Source: an uncultured Bacteroidales bacterium
GTDB taxonomy: Bacteria > Bacteroidota > Bacteroidia > Bacteroidales > UBA932
Direction of reading: 5' to 3'
Length of the DNA stretch: 64,000 nt
NCBI GenBank assembly: GCA_900320795.1
Contig: ONTQ01000004.1
Coordinates: 1-64,000 of the forward strand
Shown: positions 15,863 through 24,851 of the stretch, piece after piece
Layout of the letters: every line of letters begins with the position of its first letter
Numbering within the stretch: position 1 is the stretch's first letter
Position numbers and translations under genes: made by a program
Notes under the pieces: model-generated
Told to the model about the DNA's origin: nothing
Seen by the model: the letters and a program-made list of their open reading frames with translations, nothing else
Databases searched by the model: none

Positions 15863-16582
15863 ATGAAGAAAATGAGTGAAGAGAACAAACAAGCAGCGAG
15901 AATTCAAACCTCTATCCTGAACAAAATAGAAAGGAAAGTCCTGATTGGGATGGCAAAACTGATGCCCTCATGGGTGAGTTCCGACATGCTTACTTTCGTA
16001 GGATTCCTCGGTGCCTGCGTCGTAGCAACCGGATATGCTTTTTCCAACCTCAACCTCCAGTGGTTGTGGCTGGCCAACCTGGGCCTTTTCATCAATTGGT
16101 TCGGCGATTCATTGGACGGCAGTCTGGCCCGTGTCCGCGGCACCCAGCGCAAAACCTATGGCTTCTTCATTGACCATAACGTCGATGTCATCAATGAGAC
16201 CATTATGTTCATCGGCGTAGGAGCCAGTCCTCTTGTCAATATGAGTTTCGCCATGCTGGCGCTGGTCGCCTATTTCATGCTCAGCGTCTATGTCTATATC
16301 GACTGCCACCTCAAGGGAGAGATGAAACTTACATACGGAGGTCTCGGGCCCACCGAATTCCGGATTCTGATGATGATCGTGAACACACTGTTCATGTATA
16401 TTCCCTGGTTCAGCGAATGGAAGCGTCCTTTCACGCTTTTCCATAACGACTTCATGGTGGGCATCTTCGACTACATCGCTGTGGCCGTCGCCCTTCTGCT
16501 GATCATTTTCTATCTCGTGAGTTTCTTCAAGGATATCAAGTATTTCTCGAAAATCGATCCCATCAAGAAGAAAGAGGAATAG
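15863..16582 (+). CDS. CDP-alcohol phosphatidyltransferase family protein
   Basis: 239 residues, multi-pass inner-membrane enzyme. The family signature DxxDGxxAR...GxxxDxxxD is complete (DSLDGSLARVRG, then GFFIDHNVD). It joins a CDP-activated diacylglycerol or alcohol to an alcohol acceptor in phospholipid synthesis; the acceptor cannot be read from sequence. Four bases separate it from the PlsC-like gene, which overlaps the SDR gene, so the three likely form one lipid operon. Confidence 0.9.
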   Translation: MKKMSEENKQAARIQTSILNKIERKVLIGMAKLMPSWVSSDMLTFVGFLGACVVATGYAFSNLNLQWLWLANLGLFINWFGDSLDGSLARVRGTQRKTYGFFIDHNVDVINETIMFIGVGASPLVNMSFAMLALVAYFMLSVYVYIDCHLKGEMKLTYGGLGPTEFRILMMIVNTLFMYIPWFSEWKRPFTLFHNDFMVGIFDYIAVAVALLLIIFYLVSFFKDIKYFSKIDPIKKKEE

Positions 16583-16586
16583 GAAC

Positions 16587-17441
16587 ATGGTTTTCAGTGC
16601 TGAACAGGCAGCAGAATTGTCCCCTGTCTTCAAAGGAAGACTGGGGAGATTACTGTACAAGGCCGCCATGCGGGTGACCGGCATCTATCACGTGAACCAA
16701 ATACACGAGAACGTAGAGAAGCTGGGGATTCCCCCCGGAGCGGATTTCGCCAAAGGCATCCTGGACCAGATAGGAACGGATTTCCTGATTGGGAACCCAG
16801 AACGGCTTCAATTCCCAGAAGGAGCTTTCATCACCATCTCCAACCACATGTACGGACATTTGGACGGCATATGCCTGGTGGACATCATCGGCCATGTCCG
16901 TCCCCGGATGAAGGTAATGGTGAATGAAATGCTCATGTATATTTACGGGCTTGCCCCCAATTTCATCTCGGTGAATCCGACGGTTACCAAAAGGGAAACC
17001 ACCGGGACCAGCATCAACGGGGTGAAGGCCGCCCTGCAGCAGATCCGGAACGGGGAACCCCTCGCCCTCTTCCCTTCCGGCGCCGTAGCCGACCTCAAGC
17101 CCCGGGAGGGCTGGATTCTGAGCGAGCGGGATTGGCAGGAAGCCGCCGTCAAGCTCATCCGCAAGGCGCACGTTCCCGTCGTGCCCATCCGTTTTTTTGA
17201 CCACAATTCCTGGTTCTACTATGCCCTGGGGCTCATTGATTACCGTGTCCGCTTTGGCCGTCTCTTCCACGAGGTCGGGAACAAACAAGGAACGCATCCG
17301 CGCCTGGGCATCGGCGAAACCATCACCGTGGAGCAGCAGGACGCCGTCTCCGACGAAGACTTCAAGGCCTTCCTCCGGAGCAGTGTCTATGACATGCCGC
17401 TCCCGGACCATTTTATAAAGCGATCTGAATTATGGAAGTAA
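16587..17441 (+). CDS. PlsC-family lysophospholipid acyltransferase (GlsA-like)
   Basis: 284 residues. The acyltransferase motif appears as 'SNHMYGHLDG', the NHxxGxxDG variant seen in Bacteroidetes PlsC-like proteins, followed by 'NPTVTKRETTGTSING', 'LALFPSGAVADL' and 'HVPVVPIRFFDHNSWFY'. This variant includes GlsA, the O-acyltransferase that completes glycine lipids. Nearby GlsB-like and CDP-alcohol genes fit a lipid role, although a phosphatidic-acid role remains possible. The SDR gene starts 10 bases before its stop. Confidence 0.78.
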   Translation: MVFSAEQAAELSPVFKGRLGRLLYKAAMRVTGIYHVNQIHENVEKLGIPPGADFAKGILDQIGTDFLIGNPERLQFPEGAFITISNHMYGHLDGICLVDIIGHVRPRMKVMVNEMLMYIYGLAPNFISVNPTVTKRETTGTSINGVKAALQQIRNGEPLALFPSGAVADLKPREGWILSERDWQEAAVKLIRKAHVPVVPIRFFDHNSWFYYALGLIDYRVRFGRLFHEVGNKQGTHPRLGIGETITVEQQDAVSDEDFKAFLRSSVYDMPLPDHFIKRSELWK

Positions 17442-18241
17442 AAGTCGTCCTTCTTACCGGCGGAAGCAGCGGCATCGGCGCCGCCACCGCCCATCTCCTG
17501 GCCAGCGCCGGCATGAAAGTGTATGCCGGAAGCCGTCGGGGAACCATCGACCGCCCCCAGGACGGGATTGTCCCCGTCGTACTGGATGTCAATGACCGCT
17601 CCGGCACCGAAGCGGTCGTCGCGCAGATTGTCAAGGCAGAAGGCCACCTGGATGCTGTTATCTGCAATGCCGGAAACGGCATCTTCGGCCCGGTGGAAGG
17701 CACCTTGGAGGAAGAGGCCCGCGCGCAGTTCGAGACCACTTACTTCGGATCCCTCAAGACCATCCAGGCCTGTCTGCCGGTTTTCCGGAAACAGCAATTC
17801 GGCCGGATTATCACCGTTACCTCGGTCATGGCCATCCTTCAACTCCCCTACCAGGGGTTCTACTCATCGGCCAAAGCGGCCCTGCTGTCCCTGTCGCAAT
17901 CCCTTTCCATGGAACTGAAAGGAACCGGCATCGAGTGCTGCAGCGTCCTTCCCGGAGATGTTGCCACCGGATTTACGGCTGCCCGTAAGATCAACAAGGC
18001 CGGTTCGGACCCTGCATCTCCCTACAAAGAACGGATGGAAAAGAACCTGAAGAAAATCGAACATGACGAACTTGGCGGCATGGCGCCCGAGGTAATCGGC
18101 CACGCCATTCTCAAGCAATTGCAGCGCAAGCATATGGCTGTCCGTATCATTCCGCGGTTGGATTACAAGCTTGTCGGGCTGCTCGTACGCATTTTGCCTG
18201 CTAAAACCGTTCTTTCCGTCGTCTCCAGCTTGTACAATTAA
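17432..18241 (+). CDS. Short-chain dehydrogenase/reductase
   Basis: 269 residues, classical SDR. NAD(P)-binding TGGSSGIGAATAHLL, 'VICNAGNGIFGPVE', catalytic serine in 'ITVTSVM' and YSSAK (Tyr/Lys) with 'LSQSLSMELKGTGIEC' after it. The TGGSSGIG and R-rich 'YAGSRRG' suggest NADPH preference. Its overlap with the acyltransferase suggests action on a lipid or acyl intermediate, but the substrate is unknown. Confidence 0.85.
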   Translation: MEVKVVLLTGGSSGIGAATAHLLASAGMKVYAGSRRGTIDRPQDGIVPVVLDVNDRSGTEAVVAQIVKAEGHLDAVICNAGNGIFGPVEGTLEEEARAQFETTYFGSLKTIQACLPVFRKQQFGRIITVTSVMAILQLPYQGFYSSAKAALLSLSQSLSMELKGTGIECCSVLPGDVATGFTAARKINKAGSDPASPYKERMEKNLKKIEHDELGGMAPEVIGHAILKQLQRKHMAVRIIPRLDYKLVGLLVRILPAKTVLSVVSSLYN

Positions 18242-18265
18242 TATTTTATCCGTATTTTCGTATTT

Positions 18266-20749
18266 ATGTTCCGAAAAGTATGGCTCTCCCTCATGCTACT
18301 GGGAGTGGTGGTTTGTGCCGCTGCTCAGAGTACGCGTATCCGAGGCACCGTCCGCGATGCCGAAACGGGGGAAGCCCTTCCTTTCGTGAGCGTTTATTTT
18401 GACGGAACCACCATCGGCATTTCTTCCGACCTGGACGGCCGATACAGTCTGGAAACGCGCAATCAAGGCATCCGCACCCTCACCGCCTCGCTCATCGGCT
18501 ACGAGAGCAAGACCGTGGATATCACCCAGGGGGTGTTTTCCGAAGTGAACTTCAGCCTCAAGCCGGACCCCAGGCAGCTACAGGCATCCCTGGTTAAGCC
18601 GGACAACCGTTACATCAAATCCATTCTCCGCAAACTGGATCAGAGCCGGGAAATCAACGACCCTGACAACGCCCCGGACTGGAATTCGCATCTTTACACA
18701 AAAATCGAGTTCGACGTCCAGAATATGGAAGACCTCCTGCGGCTGAAAGCGCTGAACCGGAACCTCGGCTTTATCCGTCAGTATTCGGACACATCGGCCA
18801 TTACCGGCAAGGCCTATATTCCCGCCCTCATTTCGGAGAACGTGTCGGATGTCTATCATTCTCAGGAGCCGTATTTTCTCCGGGAAGTGATGAGGGCCAG
18901 CCGCATCTCCGGCCTGGAAGATGATAATTTCCTGCGTCAGTTTACCGGCTCGTACCTACTCAAGACCAATTTCTACAAACCCAGCATCGGCGTCTTCAAC
19001 CTGGTCATTCCCAATCCGGCCGCCGCGTCATCGCAGTTGTTCTACAATTATTTCCTGGTGGACAGCCTGCATGTGGAAGGACGGAAGACCTATGTCCTGC
19101 GTTTCCATCCCAAGAAACTGGTTACATCCCCCACCCTGGACGGAGAAATGCAGATTGATGCGCAGGATTTCGGAATCCGCTCCGTCCACGCCTCACTTTC
19201 CGGAGAGTCCAATGTGAACTGGATCCGTAATATCAACGTGGAAATACTAAACCGGAGGTTGCCAAACGGCCGCTGGTTTTATGGCGAAGAACATCTTTTC
19301 ATCGATTTCTCTATCACCCTGGACAATGATTCGCGCATGCTTTCCCTGATGGGCAACCGACACATGGTGTACGAACCACCCCGGTTCGAACCCGTCTCCG
19401 ACCACGATGCCCTCACATCCAAGGAAACAGTGGTCATGCGGGATGTAATCGTCGGTGACCAGGCTTACTGGGAACAGGCAAGACCCTATGCCCTTACCGA
19501 CCGCGAACAGGGAATCTATGACATGGTGGAGCACATCCAGCAGCAGAAGTTCTATAAATGGACCTACGGCATTGTCCGCACCATTGCGGGCAATTACTAT
19601 GAAGTCAAGCCCTGGAAAGTGGAGTTCGGCCGATATGCGCAGACCTTCGCCTATAATGACATGGAAGGCTTCCGTATGCAGATAGGCGGCCGCACACTCA
19701 AGGAGTTTTCAAAGAAAGTGCGGTTCACCGGGCGTTTCGCCTTCGGATTCAAGGACTTGAAACCCAAGGGCGAAGTCATGGCTGAAATTATGTTCAAACG
19801 GGAGCAGACCCGGAAGCTTACCCTTGACTTCAAACACGACTATGTGCAGTTCGGCGGTGGAAGCGTCTTCTCCACGCAGAACATGTTCTCCTCTTTCCTG
19901 GCACGCAAACAGAGTGAGAAACTGAGCATGGTCCGCTCATTTGAAGCCATATACGAGCATGAGTTTGCCAACTGGTTGAATGCAACCCTGGACTGGAATA
20001 CCCAGCGCATCTGGAGCAACCAGCATGTAGCTTTCATCCGCAATTCAGACGGCCTTCTCCAGGACAGTTTCTCCATGAACAAATTGCATGTAGGACTGCG
20101 CTTCTCATCACCGGATGAGCGGGTTAACCGCAATTTCTTCGTCAAGACTTATCTTTTCTCCAAGTATCCCTCACTGGAACTCAACTTCACCAAGGGTTTT
20201 AAAGGCATCACCCGGGATGACTTTGATTTCATAAAGGCCACAGCCGTCCTGCGCTGGAACGTGCCTTCCTCCGCCATCGGTTTCGGACATTTGTTCCTGG
20301 AAGGGGGGGGCATCTGGGGAAGCGTACCCTATCCCATGCTGAAGCTCTTCGATGCTAACCAGACCTTCTTCCTGGACCGGAGCACCTATTCCTGCATGGA
20401 TTACTACGAATTTGTATCGGACCGCTGGCTCACAGGCTTCTATGAGCACAATTTCAACGGTTTCTTCCTGGGGAAGATTCCCCTTATCAAGAAACTGGAT
20501 CTGAGAGAAGTAGCGACCGTCCGTTTTGCCTGGGGCAGCCTGTCACCTGCAAACCACGAACAGGCCCCTTACAGACTGATGAACGTCACCAATGTTGATA
20601 CGATAGACAAGGTCCCTTATGTAGAAGCCGGCATTGGTATTTCCAACATTTTCCGCATCCTCCGTGTGGATGCATTCTGGCGTCTTACACACCGGAAACC
20701 CGACCGAAGAAACTTTGCCTTTACCGTTGGACTGGATGTTGAATTTTAA
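18266..20749 (+). CDS. DUF5686 family outer-membrane protein with carboxypeptidase-like regulatory domain
   Basis: 827 residues. Signal peptide (MFRKVWLSLMLLGVVVCAAA), then a CarboxypepD_reg-like beta domain (about 23-105; IRGTVRDAETGEALPFVSV, 'YSLETRN', 'LIGYESKTVDI') as in TonB-dependent proteins, followed by the long DUF5686 region rich in beta strands and ending in an aromatic-rich barrel-like C-terminus (FAFTVGLDVEF). It probably sits in the outer membrane; function unknown. A weak box (TATTTTCG) lies 5 bases before the ATG. The AraC-type gene follows after 7 bases. Confidence 0.82.
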   Translation: MFRKVWLSLMLLGVVVCAAAQSTRIRGTVRDAETGEALPFVSVYFDGTTIGISSDLDGRYSLETRNQGIRTLTASLIGYESKTVDITQGVFSEVNFSLKPDPRQLQASLVKPDNRYIKSILRKLDQSREINDPDNAPDWNSHLYTKIEFDVQNMEDLLRLKALNRNLGFIRQYSDTSAITGKAYIPALISENVSDVYHSQEPYFLREVMRASRISGLEDDNFLRQFTGSYLLKTNFYKPSIGVFNLVIPNPAAASSQLFYNYFLVDSLHVEGRKTYVLRFHPKKLVTSPTLDGEMQIDAQDFGIRSVHASLSGESNVNWIRNINVEILNRRLPNGRWFYGEEHLFIDFSITLDNDSRMLSLMGNRHMVYEPPRFEPVSDHDALTSKETVVMRDVIVGDQAYWEQARPYALTDREQGIYDMVEHIQQQKFYKWTYGIVRTIAGNYYEVKPWKVEFGRYAQTFAYNDMEGFRMQIGGRTLKEFSKKVRFTGRFAFGFKDLKPKGEVMAEIMFKREQTRKLTLDFKHDYVQFGGGSVFSTQNMFSSFLARKQSEKLSMVRSFEAIYEHEFANWLNATLDWNTQRIWSNQHVAFIRNSDGLLQDSFSMNKLHVGLRFSSPDERVNRNFFVKTYLFSKYPSLELNFTKGFKGITRDDFDFIKATAVLRWNVPSSAIGFGHLFLEGGGIWGSVPYPMLKLFDANQTFFLDRSTYSCMDYYEFVSDRWLTGFYEHNFNGFFLGKIPLIKKLDLREVATVRFAWGSLSPANHEQAPYRLMNVTNVDTIDKVPYVEAGIGISNIFRILRVDAFWRLTHRKPDRRNFAFTVGLDVEF

Positions 20750-20756
20750 GCCGACT

Positions 20757-21533
20757 ATGAAAAAAACATCAAATTTAAGCCCGTTTTTCGGGATTGAACC
20801 TATCGAGAAGCAGAATCAGACAGAAAGCTGTTACATGCGGCTCTCAAACCATCTCGCCTTTGCTTTTTTCTTTGCCTATTTCATGGAAGGAGAGGCGCTG
20901 ATCGAGATTGACAATAAGAAGTATCTTCTGGGGCCCGGCCAACTCATCCTGGTCCCTGAGCACAAGAGCATCTACATCCACCATTTCAAGAACTGTGTCG
21001 GATTCAACGGAAGCTTTACCATCGACTTTCTGAAGGACCCCTCCTACCCTGTACTTCGCACCCAGAATCCCGTCGTGCAGAGTTTCTGGTTTGAGGACGC
21101 CGTTTTCATGGGCTCGCTCATGAAACGAATGCTGGTTGCCTATGACGACAAGGACAAGGCCTTCCTCCAAAGCGGTCTGGACCTGATTCTCGGCCAGCTC
21201 CGCCCCGGCGGGAAAATCGCTATCGTACCAGAGAAGTTCCTGCAACTGGTCTTTGATCGGAATAAGATTCCCATGTCGGTCTCGGAATATGCAAGTCTGC
21301 TGAACGTTACAGCCAATTACCTAAACAAGACTGTTAAGAACCACACGCATCGAACCGCCATTGACTGGATTGAAATCGCCCGCCTGAATCTGGCCAAACA
21401 ACTGCTCAAGGACTCCAGCATCCCCATCGTGGACGTTGCTTTCCGGACCGGTCTGGCCGACCAATCCTATTTTTCACGTTTCTTCAAGAAAAAAACAGGA
21501 TTGAGCCCGTCTCAGTTCCGCAACGAGCAATAA
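20757..21533 (+). CDS. AraC-family transcriptional regulator
   Basis: 258 residues from MKKTSNLSPFFGI. The N-terminal half is a cupin-like sensing domain (EALIEIDNKKYLLGPGQLI); the C-terminal ~100 residues hold two helix-turn-helix units ('VSEYASLLNVTANYLNKTVK' and 'SIPIVDVAFRTGLADQSYFS', then FFKKKTGLSPSQFR). Effector and targets are unknown; it is close enough to the DUF5686 gene to be co-transcribed. Its 3' end overlaps trmO by 22 bases in convergent orientation. Confidence 0.9.
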   Translation: MKKTSNLSPFFGIEPIEKQNQTESCYMRLSNHLAFAFFFAYFMEGEALIEIDNKKYLLGPGQLILVPEHKSIYIHHFKNCVGFNGSFTIDFLKDPSYPVLRTQNPVVQSFWFEDAVFMGSLMKRMLVAYDDKDKAFLQSGLDLILGQLRPGGKIAIVPEKFLQLVFDRNKIPMSVSEYASLLNVTANYLNKTVKNHTHRTAIDWIEIARLNLAKQLLKDSSIPIVDVAFRTGLADQSYFSRFFKKKTGLSPSQFRNEQ

Positions 21534-22195
21534 CCTGTCACCGTCAATACGCCTTTTTCTACCCGGAAACGGACATCTGCCCCGTCGAAGGGCATGGCGT
21601 ACTCTTTGTCCGGGCAGTCCTGATAGGCCGGACGGGGATCGAGTGAAAGGACTTCGACAAGCTGGCGCCGCTGCTCATCAGTAAAGGGAAGGCTTTCCGG
21701 AATGACCACTTTCAAACTGGCCATTGGTGCCAACTGAGCAAAACCCGAAAGGGCTTCAGGATAACTGTCAGCATAAACGACATATGGCTTGATATCGTAG
21801 ATGGGCGTTCCGTCCATCAGGTCGGCCCCGCGTACGACAATCTCCATTCCCTCAATGGCTTCCACTTCCACGCAGGACAAACCCAGCGGATTGGGTCTGT
21901 AAGGAGAACGGGTGGCCCACACGCCCATGGCCGTATTGCCGCCCAGTCGGGGTGGACGCACAGTAGGCTGCCACTCCCCTTTGGCTGCCTTGTTGGCCGA
22001 GAACCCCCACACCAGCCAGATACGGCTGAATCCCTCCAGTCCCCGCATAGCCTCGGGAACCTGATAAGGTTTGGTGAACACAATCCGGCCTCGTATAGTG
22101 TGCGCCAGGGAACTTTGGCGGGGAATGCCGAACTTGGTTCCAAAAGAGCCCCGGTAATAGGCCACTGGCTTGATCAGAAGTTCATCGGGGACCAT
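21512..22195 (-). CDS. trmO: tRNA t6A37 N6-methyltransferase TrmO (TsaA/YaeB)
   Basis: 227 residues. 'IPRQSSLAHTIRGRIVF', 'FSRIWLVWGFSANK' and 'GVWATRSPYRPNPLGLSCVEV' are the hallmark blocks of the TsaA beta-barrel SAM-dependent methyltransferases, followed by 'GADLMDGTPIYDIKPYV'. TrmO N6-methylates t6A at position 37 of tRNA-Thr. The frame is open into the upstream SEC-C gene, but MVPDELLIKPVAYYRG is the conserved start. ATG lies one base after the upstream TAA, so the two genes are coupled. Confidence 0.9.
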   Translation of the reverse strand: MVPDELLIKPVAYYRGSFGTKFGIPRQSSLAHTIRGRIVFTKPYQVPEAMRGLEGFSRIWLVWGFSANKAAKGEWQPTVRPPRLGGNTAMGVWATRSPYRPNPLGLSCVEVEAIEGMEIVVRGADLMDGTPIYDIKPYVVYADSYPEALSGFAQLAPMASLKVVIPESLPFTDEQRRQLVEVLSLDPRPAYQDCPDKEYAMPFDGADVRFRVEKGVLTVTGYCSLRN

Positions 22196-22196
22196 T

Positions 22197-23426
22197 TTAA
22201 GAGAGGTATTTTCCGTGACAGCGGGAATAACGGAGCCCGCTTCCGCAGGGACAGGGATCATTTGGCGCCACATGCGGAATGGCAAAACCCATAGGATACT
22301 CCTTCGAAGACATCTCTCCGGCGAATCCGTCGGAGATTGTCGGCTCGGGCATGGTCCACTTGGGATACTCCTCCTCCCCTTCCGGTTTCTCATGTTGCGG
22401 GAGTTGCGACCAGGCCTCCCAGTCGGCCTTGAACAGATTCGCCTCTTTTGCGCTGTGTCCCTTCAAGAACCACTTGGGAACACTGTCGGCATACTCGCGT
22501 ACCATCCGACAGCAAGAGAGCCAACTCTCGTCGTTCAACTCGAGATAGAGCGGACTGTCGACAAGGGGCTGAAAAAGAGCATCATTCTGAGCCGCCGTAA
22601 ACTGGGCCTCCATCCAAGTGTCATGCTCCGCCTTCACCAGGTCGAAACCTTCGTATCCCAGGCGGCGGTAAAGCTGCTCCAGACGCATGCCTTCGGGCGT
22701 TTTCATGCCGACGGTAAAGTAAGGAGCACCAGCACCGGCTTCCCGGGCATCGGCCGGCGTAAAAACCTTGAATTCCCGCTGATGCAGTTGCTCCCGGAGC
22801 GTAAAGACTTCGTCCACGTTATCCACGCAGGGAGAGCACATATAGTCTCCCCAACCGTCCTGATAACGGTACATCTTCACCAGAGGGCTCTGATGGAGCA
22901 TCCGGGTCAGTTGTGCGTAATCCGCTCCGTGGGCCTCCTTGTACCAGTCTATCAGAAGATCCACGAAACGGTCCGTAGGCAGGATTCCATACAGGTTCAG
23001 ATAACCCAAGCCGATGCGCTCCACTTCGTACTGGCCGCTCTTCTCGCCGTGGCGGATGACTTTTTCCACTTCGGGAGCGACAATCTCGTACAACTCCCGG
23101 CTGATCCAGACTTTATGGAAATTCTCATCGGAGTCGTCATATTCCACAAGACCAGTCACCTCCAGCAGAGACGGATAATCTGCAAAGTCCTGATACTGAA
23201 TCTTATCCGGTCCCGCATGGACCAAGTCTCGAAGAAGACGGACATCTCTCTCCAACAGATGCGACATCCACCTGCGCGGTTGTCCGCGCAGGTAGGTGTG
23301 CAACTGGTCCACCAGCTGGGACTTCCGCATCTTGGGGCTCAAGTCGTTTCCCAGGATGTTCCCGAGGTCTTGAAGCTCCATTTTCTGGAAGCCATCCAGG
23401 ATGGTATGAAGGGTCCGTTCTTTCAT
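22197..23426 (-). CDS. SEC-C metal-binding motif protein of unknown function
   Basis: 409 residues, mostly helical, with a C-terminal SEC-C zinc motif 'DPCPCGSGLRYSRCHGKYL' like that of SecA. The N-terminus (LQDLGNILGNDLSPKMRKSQ) resembles a short DNA- or RNA-binding helix pair, but I do not recognise a domain between. ATG at 23426 is used; an in-frame TTG four codons upstream lies in the -7 box. Directly precedes trmO, so a role in RNA handling is possible but unproven. Confidence 0.72.
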   Translation of the reverse strand: MKERTLHTILDGFQKMELQDLGNILGNDLSPKMRKSQLVDQLHTYLRGQPRRWMSHLLERDVRLLRDLVHAGPDKIQYQDFADYPSLLEVTGLVEYDDSDENFHKVWISRELYEIVAPEVEKVIRHGEKSGQYEVERIGLGYLNLYGILPTDRFVDLLIDWYKEAHGADYAQLTRMLHQSPLVKMYRYQDGWGDYMCSPCVDNVDEVFTLREQLHQREFKVFTPADAREAGAGAPYFTVGMKTPEGMRLEQLYRRLGYEGFDLVKAEHDTWMEAQFTAAQNDALFQPLVDSPLYLELNDESWLSCCRMVREYADSVPKWFLKGHSAKEANLFKADWEAWSQLPQHEKPEGEEEYPKWTMPEPTISDGFAGEMSSKEYPMGFAIPHVAPNDPCPCGSGLRYSRCHGKYLS

Positions 23427-23435
23427 AAGTAGCCG

Positions 23436-23443
23436 CAAAGATA
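23436..23443 (-). promoter_or_regulatory. -7 box for the SEC-C gene and trmO
   Basis: TATCTTTG on the minus strand, 9 bases before the ATG and just past the gcvPB stop. Confidence 0.6.
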
Positions 23444-23444
23444 C

Positions 23445-24848
23445 CTAATTTTCCTGATATTTCAGAATAGGATTTCTGGCAGCCGTGGTCTCGTCCGGAC
23501 GGGAGATAGGCGTATTGTGCGGAGCACCGTGAAGGATCTCGGGATCCCGGGCGGCTTCCCCGGCGATCTTGCGCATCGCATCGATGAACGCGTCGATGGT
23601 CTCCTTGGACTCGGTCTCGGTAGGCTCGATCATCAGCGCCTGATGGAACAGGAGCGGGAAATAGATGGTAGGAGCATGGAAACCATAATCCAGCAACCGT
23701 TTGGCAACATCCAGGGTTGTGGCACCGGGGACGTCGTCGTGGGCACCGTCGTTGATGAGTCCGTCAAAGACGAATTCGTGTTTGCAGACACCCTCAATCG
23801 GGAGTTTGTACAAGTCTTTGAGGCATTCCTTGATATAGTTGGCACTGAGAACCGAATACTGTCCCACCTTCCTGAGATGCTGTTTCCCCAGCGAGAGGAT
23901 ATAGGCATAGGCCCGGAGAATGACACCGAAGTTACCGTGGAAACCGGAGACCCTCAGGTCAGGGATACAGTCTTCCAGGCGCTGGGCGACACCTACGGGA
24001 CCCGAACCGGGCCCACCGCCGCCGTGCGGCGTAGAAAAGGTCTTGTGCAGGTTCAGGTGCATGATATCGAAGCCCATGTCTCCGGGACGGACCATACCCA
24101 TGAGCGGATTCATGTTGGCTCCGTCATAGTAGAGCAGGCCGCCGATTCCGTGAACCAGTTCCGCGATGGTCTTGATTTCCGTCTCGAACAGTCCCAGCGT
24201 ATTGGGATTGGTCATCATGATACCGGCCACCTCGTCGTTCAGGAGCGGTTTCAGGGCCTCCACATCAATGCGACCATTTTCAAGGGACTTCACCTCCACT
24301 ACCTCCAATCCGCAGACGGCGGCAGAAGCAGGATTGGTTCCATGCGCGCTGTCGGGAACGATGACCTTGGTACGCTTGTAGTCTCCCCTGTTCATGTGGT
24401 ACTGGCGCATGATCATCAGACCGGTGAGTTCGCCATGGGCTCCGGCGCAAGGGTCAAAAGTGAAGGCGTACATGCCGGTGATGGCGGCCAGGGCCTTATT
24501 CATCTCCTGATAGACCTTAAGCGCGCCTTTGGTGAGACCGGCATGCATAAGCGGATGCAAGCCGGCGAATCCGGCAAGACCCGCCATCTCCTCGTTGATC
24601 TTGGGATTGTACTTCATGGTGCAGGAGCCCAGCGGATAGAAGCCGGTATCTACGCCGAAGTTCATCTGGGAGAGGTTGGTGTAGTGACGCACCACATCCG
24701 GTTCGCTCACCTCGGGAAGGCGGAGCGGAGCCTCCCTGCGGAGGGCCGACGGCACATCCGGGGCGGCCGGATACGGATTCGAAGGCAAGGAATAGCCGGT
24801 ACGGCCTTCCTTGGAAAGTTCAAAAACGAGTTTGTCGTAGTATTTCAT
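23445..24848 (-). CDS. gcvPB: Glycine dehydrogenase (decarboxylating) subunit 2
   Basis: 467 residues, PLP-containing half of split P-protein. The PLP lysine is in 'NLHKTFSTPHGGGGPGSGPV'; 'FYPLGSCTMKYNPKINEEMA', 'DPCAGAHGELTGLMIMRQYH' and 'PDSAHGTNPASAAVCG' are invariant family blocks. Decarboxylates glycine and passes the aminomethyl group to lipoyl-GcvH. Last gene of the gcv operon, 3 bases after gcvPA. Confidence 0.97.
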   Translation of the reverse strand: MKYYDKLVFELSKEGRTGYSLPSNPYPAAPDVPSALRREAPLRLPEVSEPDVVRHYTNLSQMNFGVDTGFYPLGSCTMKYNPKINEEMAGLAGFAGLHPLMHAGLTKGALKVYQEMNKALAAITGMYAFTFDPCAGAHGELTGLMIMRQYHMNRGDYKRTKVIVPDSAHGTNPASAAVCGLEVVEVKSLENGRIDVEALKPLLNDEVAGIMMTNPNTLGLFETEIKTIAELVHGIGGLLYYDGANMNPLMGMVRPGDMGFDIMHLNLHKTFSTPHGGGGPGSGPVGVAQRLEDCIPDLRVSGFHGNFGVILRAYAYILSLGKQHLRKVGQYSVLSANYIKECLKDLYKLPIEGVCKHEFVFDGLINDGAHDDVPGATTLDVAKRLLDYGFHAPTIYFPLLFHQALMIEPTETESKETIDAFIDAMRKIAGEAARDPEILHGAPHNTPISRPDETTAARNPILKYQEN

Positions 24849-24851
24849 AGC